DNA from: Verrucomicrobiia bacterium | GTDB taxonomy: Bacteria > Omnitrophota > Omnitrophia > Omnitrophales > Aquincolibacteriaceae | Reading direction: 5' to 3' | Length of the DNA stretch: 43,835 bases | Assembly (NCBI GenBank): GCA_035495615.1 | Contig: DATJFP010000034.1 | Coordinates: 1 to 43,835 of the forward strand | Shown: positions 7,987 to 17,806 of the stretch, piece by piece | Numbering within the stretch: position 1 is the stretch's first letter | How the letters are laid out: every line of letters begins with the position of its first letter | The notes under the pieces: model-generated | What the model was told of the DNA's origin: nothing | Database searches by the model: none | What the model saw: the letters and a program-made list of their open reading frames with translations, nothing else | Program-made: the position numbers and the translations under genes

Positions 7987-10900
7987 TTATGCGGCGGATT
8001 GGACGAGTTCGCGCGCTTCCCAGTTGATCAGCAAAGCCGACAGGCGTTTCATGGAAATGCCGGCGCCGTTGACCGTGGGCTGGATCATCTGCCCATCGCC
8101 GTACTGAACAAACACGCCCATGTTCTGAAGGAGGGACGCTTTCAGAAGCTCGCCTTTCATCTTGAGGGCGTTTTGATCTTTCAAATTGGCCGCGGCCATG
8201 ATGCCGAGTACCAGTTGCAGCAATGCGGCATAGGTGCGGATGCGGGGATCCGTAATGTCGGTGCCGTCGTCGAAAATGAGCTCGACGCCGTAAATCCCTT
8301 CGTTGAGCGATTCCTGGAATTGTCCCGGCGTGACGGCCGGCAGCACGATCTGCCCGCCGTTCAAGACCTGGATGCCACGGAAACTTTTCACCGGGCTGAG
8401 GCGGGAAGCGCCGAGCGCATCGCGAAGCGCCTTGCCCTGGCCTCCCACGTCGCCTTTCACGATGAGGCGTGAGATGAAATCCTTCAAACGCTGGACCGGC
8501 TCCAGATAATCGGCAGCCTCGCTTTCGGAGTGGACGTCGAGCGCCAGCGTAAAGGCCTGGTTCGGGAAATTCGTTTTCAAATAATTTCCCAGCACTTCGT
8601 CGAGCAGGTAATTCAAAGCGGCTTCGTAATTCGCGTTGGGGATGATGCCCTGCTTGGCAAGCGCCATGGCCTTCAATTCCGCGATGAACCGGTCAAGACT
8701 CATTTCGTTCCCCGTGACGATCTGGCTTGTGCCGTGCGCCGCGCGCGCCACTTCTTCGCTGCCGGCGCCGGGTTCTTCCATGACATGTACGACAAGCTGC
8801 GTGACGCGGCGTATCTCCGCCTGATCCGCCTGTTGCTGCGGAGGCGCTTCATTCACGCGTTCGGCCGGCGTCCGGGCTTCTTCGGGGGATTGTCTCAATT
8901 CCGATTTGGTTTCCGCTTTCTCCAGCGCGGCAAGGCGGGTATTTTCGGCCGTGACCGTGGCTAGACGCGCCTTCGTATCAGCAAGTACGCGCACGCCCTC
9001 CGATTCGAAGTCCGCGACGAACTTGCGGTAGGCGGTGGCTGCGGCCGTGAAAAGGTCGTGAGCCGCCTTGAGATCCGCGGCCGCGGCGATACCGTCGGTC
9101 GCGGTCTTAACCTGGTCGAGGCGCACATCCAATTCGGCGAGGGCTTTGTCGTACTCCTGTTTCGCGCGGTCTTTTTCCGCCGTCTTTGCCGTCTGCCGCT
9201 CCTGGGCCGTATTCACGGCGGTTTCATAATCGGAAGTGTCTTTTGCCGTGGCGCCGCTGTCTTTAAAAGCGAGATAGGCTTCGCGCAGCAGTTTCATCTG
9301 CGGAGGACTAGGCACCATGTTTTTTTGCAGCGCTCCCTGCACGGCCGCAAGCGCATTGCGGAATTTTGAGCTGACCGCCGCGTTCGGCGGCAAGGGATTG
9401 ATCTTGGGCGCGGGTCTTGCCGGCAAGGCAGAAGACGGCGGCGTGGCCGGAGCGGCCGGCGGCACGGCCACCGCGGGCGCCTTCACCGTTTCGTCCGGAG
9501 TCCCCACGGTCGCGGCCGGAGGAAGCGCGTCGTTTCTTTCCGGCTGTTCCACGGGAAGCACTTTGAAGGAAACAAACTGTTTGTCCCCGTCCACGCGGAT
9601 CGTGAGCGTGAATTTGTGAATGCCCGACGGCGCTTCCGCGGAGAAATCAATCTGGGTCTTTTGCGGGTCGATTTTTGTGATCCTGGCGGTCAGTTCCCTG
9701 CTTTTCGTGAAACCCGCTTCCCGGAAAGCCTTGGGGATATTGATATTGTCGGTCCGCATGTCCATCGCGCGCTGCAAACGGCTCAGGAATTCTCCGAAGC
9801 CGCGGGATTTGAATCCGCCTTTGAAATCCCCGGCATCGAATTTGAACTCCTTGGCCGCGAAGGGATCCGCCGTCGCGGCAGCCGCGGCTCTCTTTCCCTT
9901 TTGCTGGTCCAGATTTTCGAGGAAGGAACCGCCGTTGGCAACAAAGACAATAGCGAGATAAAACGCAATTCCCAAAGAGATCCGCGCGCCCAAAAGCCCC
10001 ATGGCGGGGAACAGCGCGGGCACTGCCAGCCCCGCGACCACGGTGACGGCCGTGAAGGCCATGCCTACGGCAAAAGCTCCCCATGGGCCGAAACGTTTAT
10101 TCGCGCGGCTGAAAAGCCCCAGTGCAGGATTACTCAAAGGAAGCCAGGCCAGTTTTTTTTGAAAAGGCGTGCGGGTGTCCGGCTCTACCTTGGCCGGCGC
10201 GGGCTTTGCCTTGGCGGGTTCAGGAAGATCCGACACTACCGCATCCGGCTTGGACGGTTTTCTCAAGTTTGCGGGATGAAAATTTTCTTCGGCGATGTAG
10301 GCAATGCTGCTGAAGATAAAAAGCGCGCCGGCATAAAGGCCGACAGCAAAGGCAATGACGCCCCATACAGGTCCCAGCATCGCAGCGCCCACGAAAGTGG
10401 CGACCCCGGTCAGGATGCCCGTGATCATGCCCGCGATGCCGGCGCCCGGCTCGCCCCACCGCTCGGTCAGCCAATCCAGAAGATCTTCAATTTGAAATCC
10501 TCCCGGCAAGGCTCTCACGAGTCTCTGGAGCCAGGCCGTGGCGAGGCCTTCCTTGCGTTTTTCCGCTTCTTCTTTTTGAGCCGCTTCCGCACGCAGCTGG
10601 GCCTTGGTCTTTCCGCTCTTAGGCTGCGAGCGCATTTCCGCTTTCATTTCCTGAAGGGTGCTGAGAACGCCCAGCATGATCTGTTCCACATTTGTGCTGC
10701 CGGTCAGGTTGGGATCGCGGGCCAGTTTTCTCCGGTTTTCCAAAAACACGAGTTCCTGGTCGATTTCACGCTTGGCAAGCTGGAGAAATTGATCGCGGAC
10801 GAACTGCTTTGCTGCATCACTCAGGTCGAGCCCTTGAAATTGCTTCGCCGGATCGCCCAGGATTTGCCCGCTCAATTCGAGAAGGCCCTGATAAATCAAC

Positions 10901-13900
10901 CTGCTGTTCTCGAGAAAATCTCCCGTCTCCGCGACCCCGTCCACGCGGATAGGCACCTTTCTCGCGATGAGATCGCGTACGAGGTCAGACAGAAGGTCCG
11001 CGATGAAACCGCCGATCTCGGCGTCGGCGTTCTGCGGCGCGGCCGCAGGAGGCGTCACACGCGGCGTATGCTCGAAATACCATTTCAAATCCGCGAGGAT
11101 CGCGGCCTGAAAATCAAACAGCTTGTTCTTTTGAGACGGTTCGACGAGGTCTTCCAGGGGCATGCGCTTGAGGTCCTCCAACTCAGTCCCGCGGATAGCC
11201 GGGTTCGGTCGGATCTCCCCGATTCCGCCGTCGGTCAAATGAGCTCTCAAGATACTGGAGACGCGGTCGGCCACGGCTTCTTTGATATCCGCCCACTGGG
11301 CCGCCGGCCCCGCGCGGAGCGCCAAAGCCTCGATTCCCTTTTCACGGTTGCTGATGAAGTCCTGTTTAAAGGAGCTCGCCCAGCCAGCCCAAAGCCCTGC
11401 CACTGCCGTGGCGGTATTGCCGAAAATTTCCTTGGCCTGGATTTCTTCCAGCTCCCGTTTTTTCTTGTCCGCGTATTGCTCGGGCAGGGTGACGATGACC
11501 CTGCGGATATCCTGAAAAAAATCGCCTTCGCCCGCTTCAAAAGCCGCCGGATGGGACCAGTTCAGGTTTAGCACCATACCCAAAAGAGTCGTGAGCTGCT
11601 CCTCCATAAACTCGCCGAAACCTTCCAGATCCAATCCTTCCGTCTGCAGGAAGGTGGCGATTTTGTTAAACGTGGCCGCGTGGGTTCCCATCTGGTTTTC
11701 CAGGAATGCGAAAATCTTCGGCCCATCCAGCCGCTTCTCGGTAGGATCGACTCCCATCTGCCGGAAAATGCGGTAGATGAATTGCGCCGTGTTCCCGGAC
11801 CGCTCGGCGACCAGATTGTTGATGAATGCGGCGCCGTCCGTCACCTTCGTCTCGTCATCCGTAAGACTTCCCAGATTGTTGCGGACATATTTGATCAAAT
11901 ACGTGGCGAGCTTGGTCAAAATGACTTTCCTCACGTCCTCCGCCCGGATCTCAGCGCGAACAGCTTCGGGCTGGCCCTCCATGCGGATCGCGGCTTCAGG
12001 CGGCGCATAGACCTGCCCCGCACGGTTGAAGTCCTCGGTCTTTTCCGCGACGCTCAGGCCGGAAGGCGTCTGCGTGACTTTATAATTCGTGCCGAGGAAC
12101 GTGAACTCCGCGAGGCCCTGCGCGGTGAGGTCCGCGATTGTGGCCGGACGCAGGAGCCGCATGATGTTTTGCTCGTTGAGCTGGTTATGGGATTCCAGGT
12201 CCTGCAGCCCCTGGACGAATTTCTCGACTTTCTGCAGGAGCTGGTTCTCGACGGGCGCGCCTCCGGATTTTTCGTCGATGAATTTCGTGTAATTTCCGAC
12301 CTCGATGATGCGCTTCTCGTCCGCCAGGTCACGGATGATCTGGTCGCGCCAGTCTTTGAGCATACGCCCCTGGTCCTGGCTCTTGGCGAGCATCTTGTCT
12401 CGGGTCGCGCGGACAAACGCCTTGTAGACGTCAACCTTGCCCTGCTCCACTTCGAAATAATCCTTCCACGAAACCAGGCCTTTCATGTGGTCCTTGTAGA
12501 GGATTTCGTCCGGCAGCCCGTTGATATCCGGAACGAGCAGCACGTAGGAGATATTCCTCTCCTTCAGCCTCTCGACCAGCCCTTCGGTATGGAAACCGCC
12601 CGCGACAAAAAGCACGGAAGGATTCGCTTCCCCTGTTTTTTTCAGCAATTCGCCCAGACGGTCCGCGAACACCCCGTCGCGCGCTTCGGCGTTCTGATAA
12701 AAGGCGATGTGGGATTTCAGGATGGCGGGATCGGCCCGCTTGCCGGCGCGCAGCGTCTTGAATTCTTCCCACTGATGGCGGGTCAGCTCCATGCTTCCCA
12801 GCTTTTTCAAGAGCTCCAGCCGGTGGGATTCGGAATCCAGTTCCCTTTCCTCGTCACTGCGGAAAAGCTTTTCTTTCACGGAGTCGGCATAAGCTTCGAA
12901 CGCCTCGAAAAAGCGGGTGCCCTCAATGTCCTTGATGCGTTTCTGCTTGCGCATCATGCGCTGCATGCCGCCCGAAACCTGGAGCTTCAGGTCCATGCCG
13001 GCCGTGATCTCCTTGACGAAGAGCATGAATTCCTGCGGGCTGATTTCCGAGACCTTCAGCGCCTGGAACTTTTCGTTGAACGACGCGAGCAGCTCGCGGT
13101 CGCCGGCGGACGGATTGGGTTTGGACAGAAGGTAATCGCGGATCTGCTGACCGATTTTTTTCGCTTCGATGTCAACCGGCACCTGGCTTTCCGGATCCTT
13201 CAGGCTTTCTTCATAAACCAGCGCCAGTTCGCTGCCTTCGGGCGGAGCCTTTATGGCCGCGAGCACGCGGATGACTTCCAGAAGATCCATGCCGTTTTTC
13301 CGGAAATTCTTGAGCGCGCGCGCGACCCCCAGCAGCTTTTCCGAATAAACTTTTTCCTGCCGAGACTCGAGTTCTTTTTCCTGCGCCTCCATCGTCTTCC
13401 GGATGTTTTCCGCTTTCGACATGGCCGCCAGGAAATGGCCGTAGCCTTCTTCGTAAAGCTTCCAGTCTTCGATGCCCTGGTAAACGCCGGGCTGCTCGTT
13501 GAAAATCGCGGCCATGGAAGTGCCGGTGAGCTCGCCTCGTTCGAGATATTCTTTGAAGGTCTTTTTCAGGATTTCACGGTCGGGAAAGCTCTTGAAGATC
13601 TGCGCGTTGAGACGCGAGGCCGCGCCCTCCAGCGCCACCTGCCGCACGCCGTAGGTCTGCTGGAAAAAATCGATAAGGTTGCGGATACTTCGCTGCGCCT
13701 GCGGAATACCGTGCGCGTCCTGCACCAGAATGACCACGCCCTTGGAATCGGGTGCCTGCCGGATTTCTTCTTCCTTTCCGATGTTCACGGGAATCTGAAT
13801 TTCGGAAAGAGTGGCGGGCAGGCTGGACACGGAAGCGGGAGGCAGAGGTTCGGCGGACGCGATGCGGACAAAAGAAGTTTCGGACAGACTAAAGGCGATG

Positions 13901-13947
13901 AGGACAAAGCCGGCCGTCAGCTGTCGGGTTAACTTGAACCTTGTCAT
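7987..13947 (-). CDS. Giant secreted multidomain protein B (paralogue of A with a different, membrane-spanning centre)
   Basis: 1986 residues. It has a signal peptide with likely cleavage after ASA near residue 32. Residues 50-603 are the same N-module as protein A, with QDAH (H79), ALEG (E107) and AGGFH (H453). The centre is unlike A. Residues 670-1100 are mostly helical and charged. Residues 1168-1220 and 1286-1340 contain about four hydrophobic membrane segments rich in Gly and Ala. A small mixed domain lies at about 1366-1465, a Pro/Ala-rich linker at 1473-1520, and a probable coiled coil at 1575-1680. Residues 1712-1986 are the C-module shared with A. The boundary motifs are RAEIR (664), KAEMR (1102) and KSELR (1681). 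The gene lies 194 bases after purF and 147 before gene A. The paralogy and architecture are directly visible; the function is unknown, and the N-module's hydrolase-like nature is inferred only from its histidine motifs. Confidence 0.85.
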   Translation of the reverse strand: MTRFKLTRQLTAGFVLIAFSLSETSFVRIASAEPLPPASVSSLPATLSEIQIPVNIGKEEEIRQAPDSKGVVILVQDAHGIPQAQRSIRNLIDFFQQTYGVRQVALEGAASRLNAQIFKSFPDREILKKTFKEYLERGELTGTSMAAIFNEQPGVYQGIEDWKLYEEGYGHFLAAMSKAENIRKTMEAQEKELESRQEKVYSEKLLGVARALKNFRKNGMDLLEVIRVLAAIKAPPEGSELALVYEESLKDPESQVPVDIEAKKIGQQIRDYLLSKPNPSAGDRELLASFNEKFQALKVSEISPQEFMLFVKEITAGMDLKLQVSGGMQRMMRKQKRIKDIEGTRFFEAFEAYADSVKEKLFRSDEERELDSESHRLELLKKLGSMELTRHQWEEFKTLRAGKRADPAILKSHIAFYQNAEARDGVFADRLGELLKKTGEANPSVLFVAGGFHTEGLVERLKERNISYVLLVPDINGLPDEILYKDHMKGLVSWKDYFEVEQGKVDVYKAFVRATRDKMLAKSQDQGRMLKDWRDQIIRDLADEKRIIEVGNYTKFIDEKSGGAPVENQLLQKVEKFVQGLQDLESHNQLNEQNIMRLLRPATIADLTAQGLAEFTFLGTNYKVTQTPSGLSVAEKTEDFNRAGQVYAPPEAAIRMEGQPEAVRAEIRAEDVRKVILTKLATYLIKYVRNNLGSLTDDETKVTDGAAFINNLVAERSGNTAQFIYRIFRQMGVDPTEKRLDGPKIFAFLENQMGTHAATFNKIATFLQTEGLDLEGFGEFMEEQLTTLLGMVLNLNWSHPAAFEAGEGDFFQDIRRVIVTLPEQYADKKKRELEEIQAKEIFGNTATAVAGLWAGWASSFKQDFISNREKGIEALALRAGPAAQWADIKEAVADRVSSILRAHLTDGGIGEIRPNPAIRGTELEDLKRMPLEDLVEPSQKNKLFDFQAAILADLKWYFEHTPRVTPPAAAPQNADAEIGGFIADLLSDLVRDLIARKVPIRVDGVAETGDFLENSRLIYQGLLELSGQILGDPAKQFQGLDLSDAAKQFVRDQFLQLAKREIDQELVFLENRRKLARDPNLTGSTNVEQIMLGVLSTLQEMKAEMRSQPKSGKTKAQLRAEAAQKEEAEKRKEGLATAWLQRLVRALPGGFQIEDLLDWLTERWGEPGAGIAGMITGILTGVATFVGAAMLGPVWGVIAFAVGLYAGALFIFSSIAYIAEENFHPANLRKPSKPDAVVSDLPEPAKAKPAPAKVEPDTRTPFQKKLAWLPLSNPALGLFSRANKRFGPWGAFAVGMAFTAVTVVAGLAVPALFPAMGLLGARISLGIAFYLAIVFVANGGSFLENLDQQKGKRAAAAATADPFAAKEFKFDAGDFKGGFKSRGFGEFLSRLQRAMDMRTDNINIPKAFREAGFTKSRELTARITKIDPQKTQIDFSAEAPSGIHKFTLTIRVDGDKQFVSFKVLPVEQPERNDALPPAATVGTPDETVKAPAVAVPPAAPATPPSSALPARPAPKINPLPPNAAVSSKFRNALAAVQGALQKNMVPSPPQMKLLREAYLAFKDSGATAKDTSDYETAVNTAQERQTAKTAEKDRAKQEYDKALAELDVRLDQVKTATDGIAAAADLKAAHDLFTAAATAYRKFVADFESEGVRVLADTKARLATVTAENTRLAALEKAETKSELRQSPEEARTPAERVNEAPPQQQADQAEIRRVTQLVVHVMEEPGAGSEEVARAAHGTSQIVTGNEMSLDRFIAELKAMALAKQGIIPNANYEAALNYLLDEVLGNYLKTNFPNQAFTLALDVHSESEAADYLEPVQRLKDFISRLIVKGDVGGQGKALRDALGASRLSPVKSFRGIQVLNGGQIVLPAVTPGQFQESLNEGIYGVELIFDDGTDITDPRIRTYAALLQLVLGIMAAANLKDQNALKMKGELLKASLLQNMGVFVQYGDGQMIQPTVNGAGISMKRLSALLINWEARELVQSAA

Positions 13948-14033
13948 AGCAGCCTCAAGATGTCACCTGTCTCGTTTGGGCATAATATTACAGTCTTTAT
14001 ACCCCCTTTTTAAATACATTTTAAATTTAGCTT

Positions 14034-14058
14034 AAAAACGGCCCTTATACAAATAAGG
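14034..14058 (-). terminator. Weak possible terminator after purF
   Basis: On the minus strand a 6-bp stem, CCTTAT/ATAAGG with a four-base loop, is followed by GCCG and five T. The stem is AT-rich and the T-run is not adjacent, so any termination would be partial. It lies between the purF stop and giant gene B. Confidence 0.22.
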
Positions 14059-14141
14059 AAGGCTAGCAGGAGGGAACTCTTTATAGCGTGTACAAACAGA
14101 GGAAATCGGTATTGAGTGACGCGGGAAAGGGTTGCGGCGGA

Positions 14142-15551
14142 TTAACTGCGCTTTTTTTCGAGCTTGAGCTTGTCGATCTCGTCAGAAACCGGCGTGGGAT
14201 AATGCCCCGTAAAGCAGGCAGCGCAATAGAGGCTCTTCTCATGGCTGGCCGCACTGAGCATGCCGTCAAGGCTGAGGTAGCCGATGCTCTCCACGTCGAG
14301 AAATTTTTTGATCTCCTCCATGGAGTTGTTGCAGGCCAGCAATTCTTGCTTGGACGGGAAATCGATGCCGTAATAACACGGCGAAATATGCGGCGGGCAG
14401 CTGATCCGCATATGGACTTCTTTTGCTCCGGCGCGCCTCAAAAGCTTGACGCGCGAGCGTGCCGTGTTGCCGCGGACAATGGAGTCGTCGACCACGATCA
14501 CGCGCTTGCCGTGGATCATCTCCCGGATCGGGTTCAGCTTGATCTTGATCTTGGTGGCCCGCATGGATTGCGTAGGATTGATAAACGTCCTTCCGATGTA
14601 GTGATTGCGGGTGAAGCCGTGCGCCAGCGGGATGCCCGACTCCTGGGCATAACCCAGGGCTGCGAAGTTCCCCGAATCCGGAACGGGCACGACAATGTCC
14701 GCCTGCACCGGATGCTCCTTGGCAAGGTTCCTTCCCATTTTTTCACGCACCTGCGCCACGTTATCCCCAAAAACAAGCGAGTCCGGTCTCGCGAAATACA
14801 CGTGTTCGAAAATGCAATGGGCCTTCTTTTTTCCCTGGTCTTCAAACGGGAAGAAGCTGCGCGGGCCTTTGTCGTCGATGATCAGGACTTCCCCGGGCTG
14901 GACGTCGCGAATGTAATCCGCATCGATGAGATCGAACGCGCAGGTCTCGGAAGCCACGACGTATCCTCCGCCGAGTTTGCCGAAGCACAACGGACGGAAG
15001 CCGTGTGGGTCCCGGACCGCGAAGAGCTGGTTTTCTTTGAGCATCACGACACTGAAGGCGCCTTCCACCCTTTTGACGGATTCGATGACAGCCTCTTCCG
15101 GAGAACGGTATGAAGGCTTGGCCATCAGGTGGATAAAGAGTTCCGAATCCGTGGTGCTGCCGAAAATCGAACCGTAAGCCTCGAGTTCCGCGCGGAGAAT
15201 CTGGGCATTCGTGAGATTGCCGTTATGGCCGATGGCCACCTGGCCACGGGAGTAATCCACGCGGTAAGGCTGGGCATTGATCAGGCTGGACGATCCTGTT
15301 GTGGAATAGCGTGTATGCCCGATGGCATGCTGGCCCGGCAGCGAGGCGAGGACTTTTTCGTTGAACACGTCGCCGACAAGCCCCATGCCCTTGTGCAGGT
15401 GCAGGTTTTCCCCGTCACTCGAGCAGATACCGGCCGATTCTTCGCCGCGGTGCTGGAGCGCGAACAGGCCGAGATACGTGATGTAGGCCGCGTTGGGAAG
15501 ATTGAAGGCCCCGAACACGCCGCAATGGTCTTTGATGTTTTCGCCGCTCAT
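14142..15551 (-). CDS. purF: Amidophosphoribosyltransferase, iron-sulfur (B. subtilis) type
   Basis: PurF makes phosphoribosylamine from PRPP and glutamine, the committed step of purine synthesis. It has 469 residues. The nine-residue propeptide MSGENIKDH precedes the nucleophile C10 of the glutamine amidotransferase domain, so self-processing is expected. The amidotransferase continues through RYSTTG (81) and GHNGNL (108). The PRPP-binding stretch VIVVDDSIVRGNT is at 351-363. C246, C392, C443 and C446 match the four ligands of the 4Fe-4S cluster in the B. subtilis-type enzyme, whose cluster is oxygen-sensitive. The start codon overlaps the purL stop (TAATG), fixing the start and indicating translational coupling. 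It is the last of the tightly packed pur genes before the two giant genes. Confidence 0.97.
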   Translation of the reverse strand: MSGENIKDHCGVFGAFNLPNAAYITYLGLFALQHRGEESAGICSSDGENLHLHKGMGLVGDVFNEKVLASLPGQHAIGHTRYSTTGSSSLINAQPYRVDYSRGQVAIGHNGNLTNAQILRAELEAYGSIFGSTTDSELFIHLMAKPSYRSPEEAVIESVKRVEGAFSVVMLKENQLFAVRDPHGFRPLCFGKLGGGYVVASETCAFDLIDADYIRDVQPGEVLIIDDKGPRSFFPFEDQGKKKAHCIFEHVYFARPDSLVFGDNVAQVREKMGRNLAKEHPVQADIVVPVPDSGNFAALGYAQESGIPLAHGFTRNHYIGRTFINPTQSMRATKIKIKLNPIREMIHGKRVIVVDDSIVRGNTARSRVKLLRRAGAKEVHMRISCPPHISPCYYGIDFPSKQELLACNNSMEEIKKFLDVESIGYLSLDGMLSAASHEKSLYCAACFTGHYPTPVSDEIDKLKLEKKRS

Positions 15552-17806
15552 TACTGCTCCATCTTTTTGGGAATGGCCGAATCGTAAATTTCGCGCAGGT
15601 CCGCTATTTTAGCACGAATCGCGTCGCCGACGTGAAGTTCCTTGCCGCCTGTCCGCCCGATCTGGTAAAGCGGCACGGAAAACGACTTGGCCTTGCGCAG
15701 GATTTCCTCTTTGTGTTCGGGCTTCACGGTGATCAGCACGCGGCTCTGGCTTTCGCCGAAGAGCAGCGAGTCTTTGCGCAGCGATTTCTTGTCCGCGGCC
15801 CTCGGCGTGACCAGATCTAGCTGGTCCACCACGGCGCCTATCCCCTCTTCTTTACCGAAGCAGCTCTCGGCAAGCGCAACGGCCAAACCGCCCTCAGCGA
15901 GATCGTGGCAGGATTTCAGAAGGCAGGAATCCCCCATGGCCAGGATAAAATTCTGCAGCGCTTTTTCCTTCGCGAGGTCGAGCCGCGGCGGCAGTCCTTT
16001 TTTCAGCCCATGCTCGATCATAAGGTAATGCGAGCCGCCGATTTCATCGTACGTGTCGCCGGCCAGGAAAAGAATGTCACCTTCGTTTTGAAAATGCGAA
16101 GGCACGCGCTTCGAGAGATCGTCCAGGATACCGACCATGCCCACCGTAGGCGTGGGATAAATCGCGGCCTTCGGGCTTTCGTTATAGAAGCTCACGTTGC
16201 CGCCCGTCACCGGCGTGTTCAGCGCCTTGCAGGACGCGATCATGCCGTTCACGGACTGATGAAATTGCCAGAAGACGTCGGGCTTCATGGGATTGCCGAA
16301 GTTCAGGCAGTTGGTAATCGCAACAGGCCGCGCGCCGGAACAAACCACGTTGCGGGCGGATTCGGCCACGGCGATCTTGCCGCCTTCGAAAGGATCGAGA
16401 TAGCAATACAGGCTGTTGCAGTCGGTCGAAACCGCGATGCCGCGTTTCGTGCCCTTCACCCGGATGAGCGCCGCGTCATGGCCGGGATAGAAAACCGTGT
16501 CCGTCCGCACCATGTGGTCGTACTGGCGCCACACCCAGCCCTTCGAGGCAATCGTGGGATGGCCAAGAAGCTTCTTGAGCACGGCCGTGCAATCCTGGGG
16601 CTCTTTCACCGAGGACGGATCAAACTTCCGCGTTTCTTCCAAATAAGCGGGCACGGCTTCTTCGCGCACATAGATGGGGCCTTCTTCGGCCAGAGCACGC
16701 GCGGGAATCACCGCCACTTTTTCCGGACCATCATACACGGTCATGAGGGTCCCTGCTTTGATCTCGCCGATCTTCACGGCATGCAGATCCCACTTGTTGA
16801 AAATGTCTTCGATTTTCTTTTCCTTGCCCTTCTGCGCGATGATGAGCATGCGCTCCTGGGATTCGGAAAGCATGATTTCGTACGGCACCATGCCGGTCTC
16901 ACGGCGCGGCACTTTCTGCAAATCGATCTCGATGCCGATGTCGCCTCTGGACGCGGTTTCGCAGGTCGAGCAGGTGAGACCGGCCGCGCCCATATCCTGC
17001 ATGGCGACCAGCGCGTCGGTCTTGATCAGCTCGAGGCAGGCTTCCATCAAAAGTTTTTCCATGAACGGATCACCCACCTGCACCGCGGGCCGGTCTTCGT
17101 GGCTTTCTTCACTGAGTTCCTTCGAGGCAAACGCCGCGCCGCCCAGACCGTCGCGTCCCGTGGCCGCGCCGACGTAGTAAACCGGATTGCCCACGCCGCT
17201 TGCTTTCGCGCGCACGATCTCGTCTTTTTTCATGATGCCGAGCGCCATGGCATTGACGAGAGGATTGCCTTCGTAACATTCGTCGAAATAAACTTCGCCG
17301 CCGATCGTCGGCACGCCGATGCAGTTGCCGTAATGCGCGATGCCCGCGACCACGCCGCGGAAAAGCCTCTTGGTCACGGGCTTTTCCAGGCTGCCGAAGC
17401 GGAGCGAGTTCATCAGGAGAATCGGCCGCGCGCCCATGGTGAAGATATCGCGCAGAATGCCGCCCACGCCCGTGGCCGCGCCCTGGAAAGGCTCGATGGC
17501 TGATGGATGGTTGTGGCTTTCGATCTTGAAGCAGACGGCCAGGCCGTCGCCGATGTCCACGATACCGGCGTTCTCTTCACCCGCCTTCACGAGCAGGTCC
17601 GGGCCTTCGGTCGGAAAGGTCTTGAGGATGGGCTTGGAATTTTTATAAGAGCAATGCTCGCTCCACATCACGCTGAAAATCCCGAGTTCCGTGAAATTGG
17701 GCTCGCGCCCCAGAATCTTCACGATCTTTTCGTATTCGGGCTGCGTGATGCCGTGCGCGGCGATCATTTCCGGCGTGATTTTTTCAGGAGTTTTCGTCAT
17801 GGTCAT
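15551..17806 (-). CDS. purL: Phosphoribosylformylglycinamidine synthase, large subunit
   Basis: PurL carries the ATP-dependent synthetase activity that turns FGAR into FGAM, using ammonia delivered by PurQ and held together by PurS. The 751 residues match the small-PurL type that needs separate PurQ and PurS, both encoded just upstream. Motifs seen: [14 protein letters not shown] near residue 42, [23 protein letters not shown] near 90-112, and [12 protein letters not shown] near 250. The ATG at 17806 overlaps the purQ stop as ATGA, which supports this start over a much longer frame reaching 18172 whose extra residues are low-complexity arginine-rich read-through. A second ATG two codons later is equally possible. 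Confidence 0.97.
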   Translation of the reverse strand: MTMTKTPEKITPEMIAAHGITQPEYEKIVKILGREPNFTELGIFSVMWSEHCSYKNSKPILKTFPTEGPDLLVKAGEENAGIVDIGDGLAVCFKIESHNHPSAIEPFQGAATGVGGILRDIFTMGARPILLMNSLRFGSLEKPVTKRLFRGVVAGIAHYGNCIGVPTIGGEVYFDECYEGNPLVNAMALGIMKKDEIVRAKASGVGNPVYYVGAATGRDGLGGAAFASKELSEESHEDRPAVQVGDPFMEKLLMEACLELIKTDALVAMQDMGAAGLTCSTCETASRGDIGIEIDLQKVPRRETGMVPYEIMLSESQERMLIIAQKGKEKKIEDIFNKWDLHAVKIGEIKAGTLMTVYDGPEKVAVIPARALAEEGPIYVREEAVPAYLEETRKFDPSSVKEPQDCTAVLKKLLGHPTIASKGWVWRQYDHMVRTDTVFYPGHDAALIRVKGTKRGIAVSTDCNSLYCYLDPFEGGKIAVAESARNVVCSGARPVAITNCLNFGNPMKPDVFWQFHQSVNGMIASCKALNTPVTGGNVSFYNESPKAAIYPTPTVGMVGILDDLSKRVPSHFQNEGDILFLAGDTYDEIGGSHYLMIEHGLKKGLPPRLDLAKEKALQNFILAMGDSCLLKSCHDLAEGGLAVALAESCFGKEEGIGAVVDQLDLVTPRAADKKSLRKDSLLFGESQSRVLITVKPEHKEEILRKAKSFSVPLYQIGRTGGKELHVGDAIRAKIADLREIYDSAIPKKMEQ

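Noticed and set aside
11680-13932. A 750-codon plus-strand frame antisense to giant gene B
   Set aside because: Same reason: composition typical of an antisense shadow, and the sense strand has clear homology to giant A.
13948-14141. A confident promoter for giant gene B in the purF-giant gap
   Set aside because: The region is AT-rich with several TATAAA- and TAATAT-like hexamers, but none has a matching -35 at proper spacing.
15905-17503. A 532-codon plus-strand frame within purL
   Set aside because: purL on the minus strand is unmistakable; the other reading is His/Arg-rich and has no motifs.
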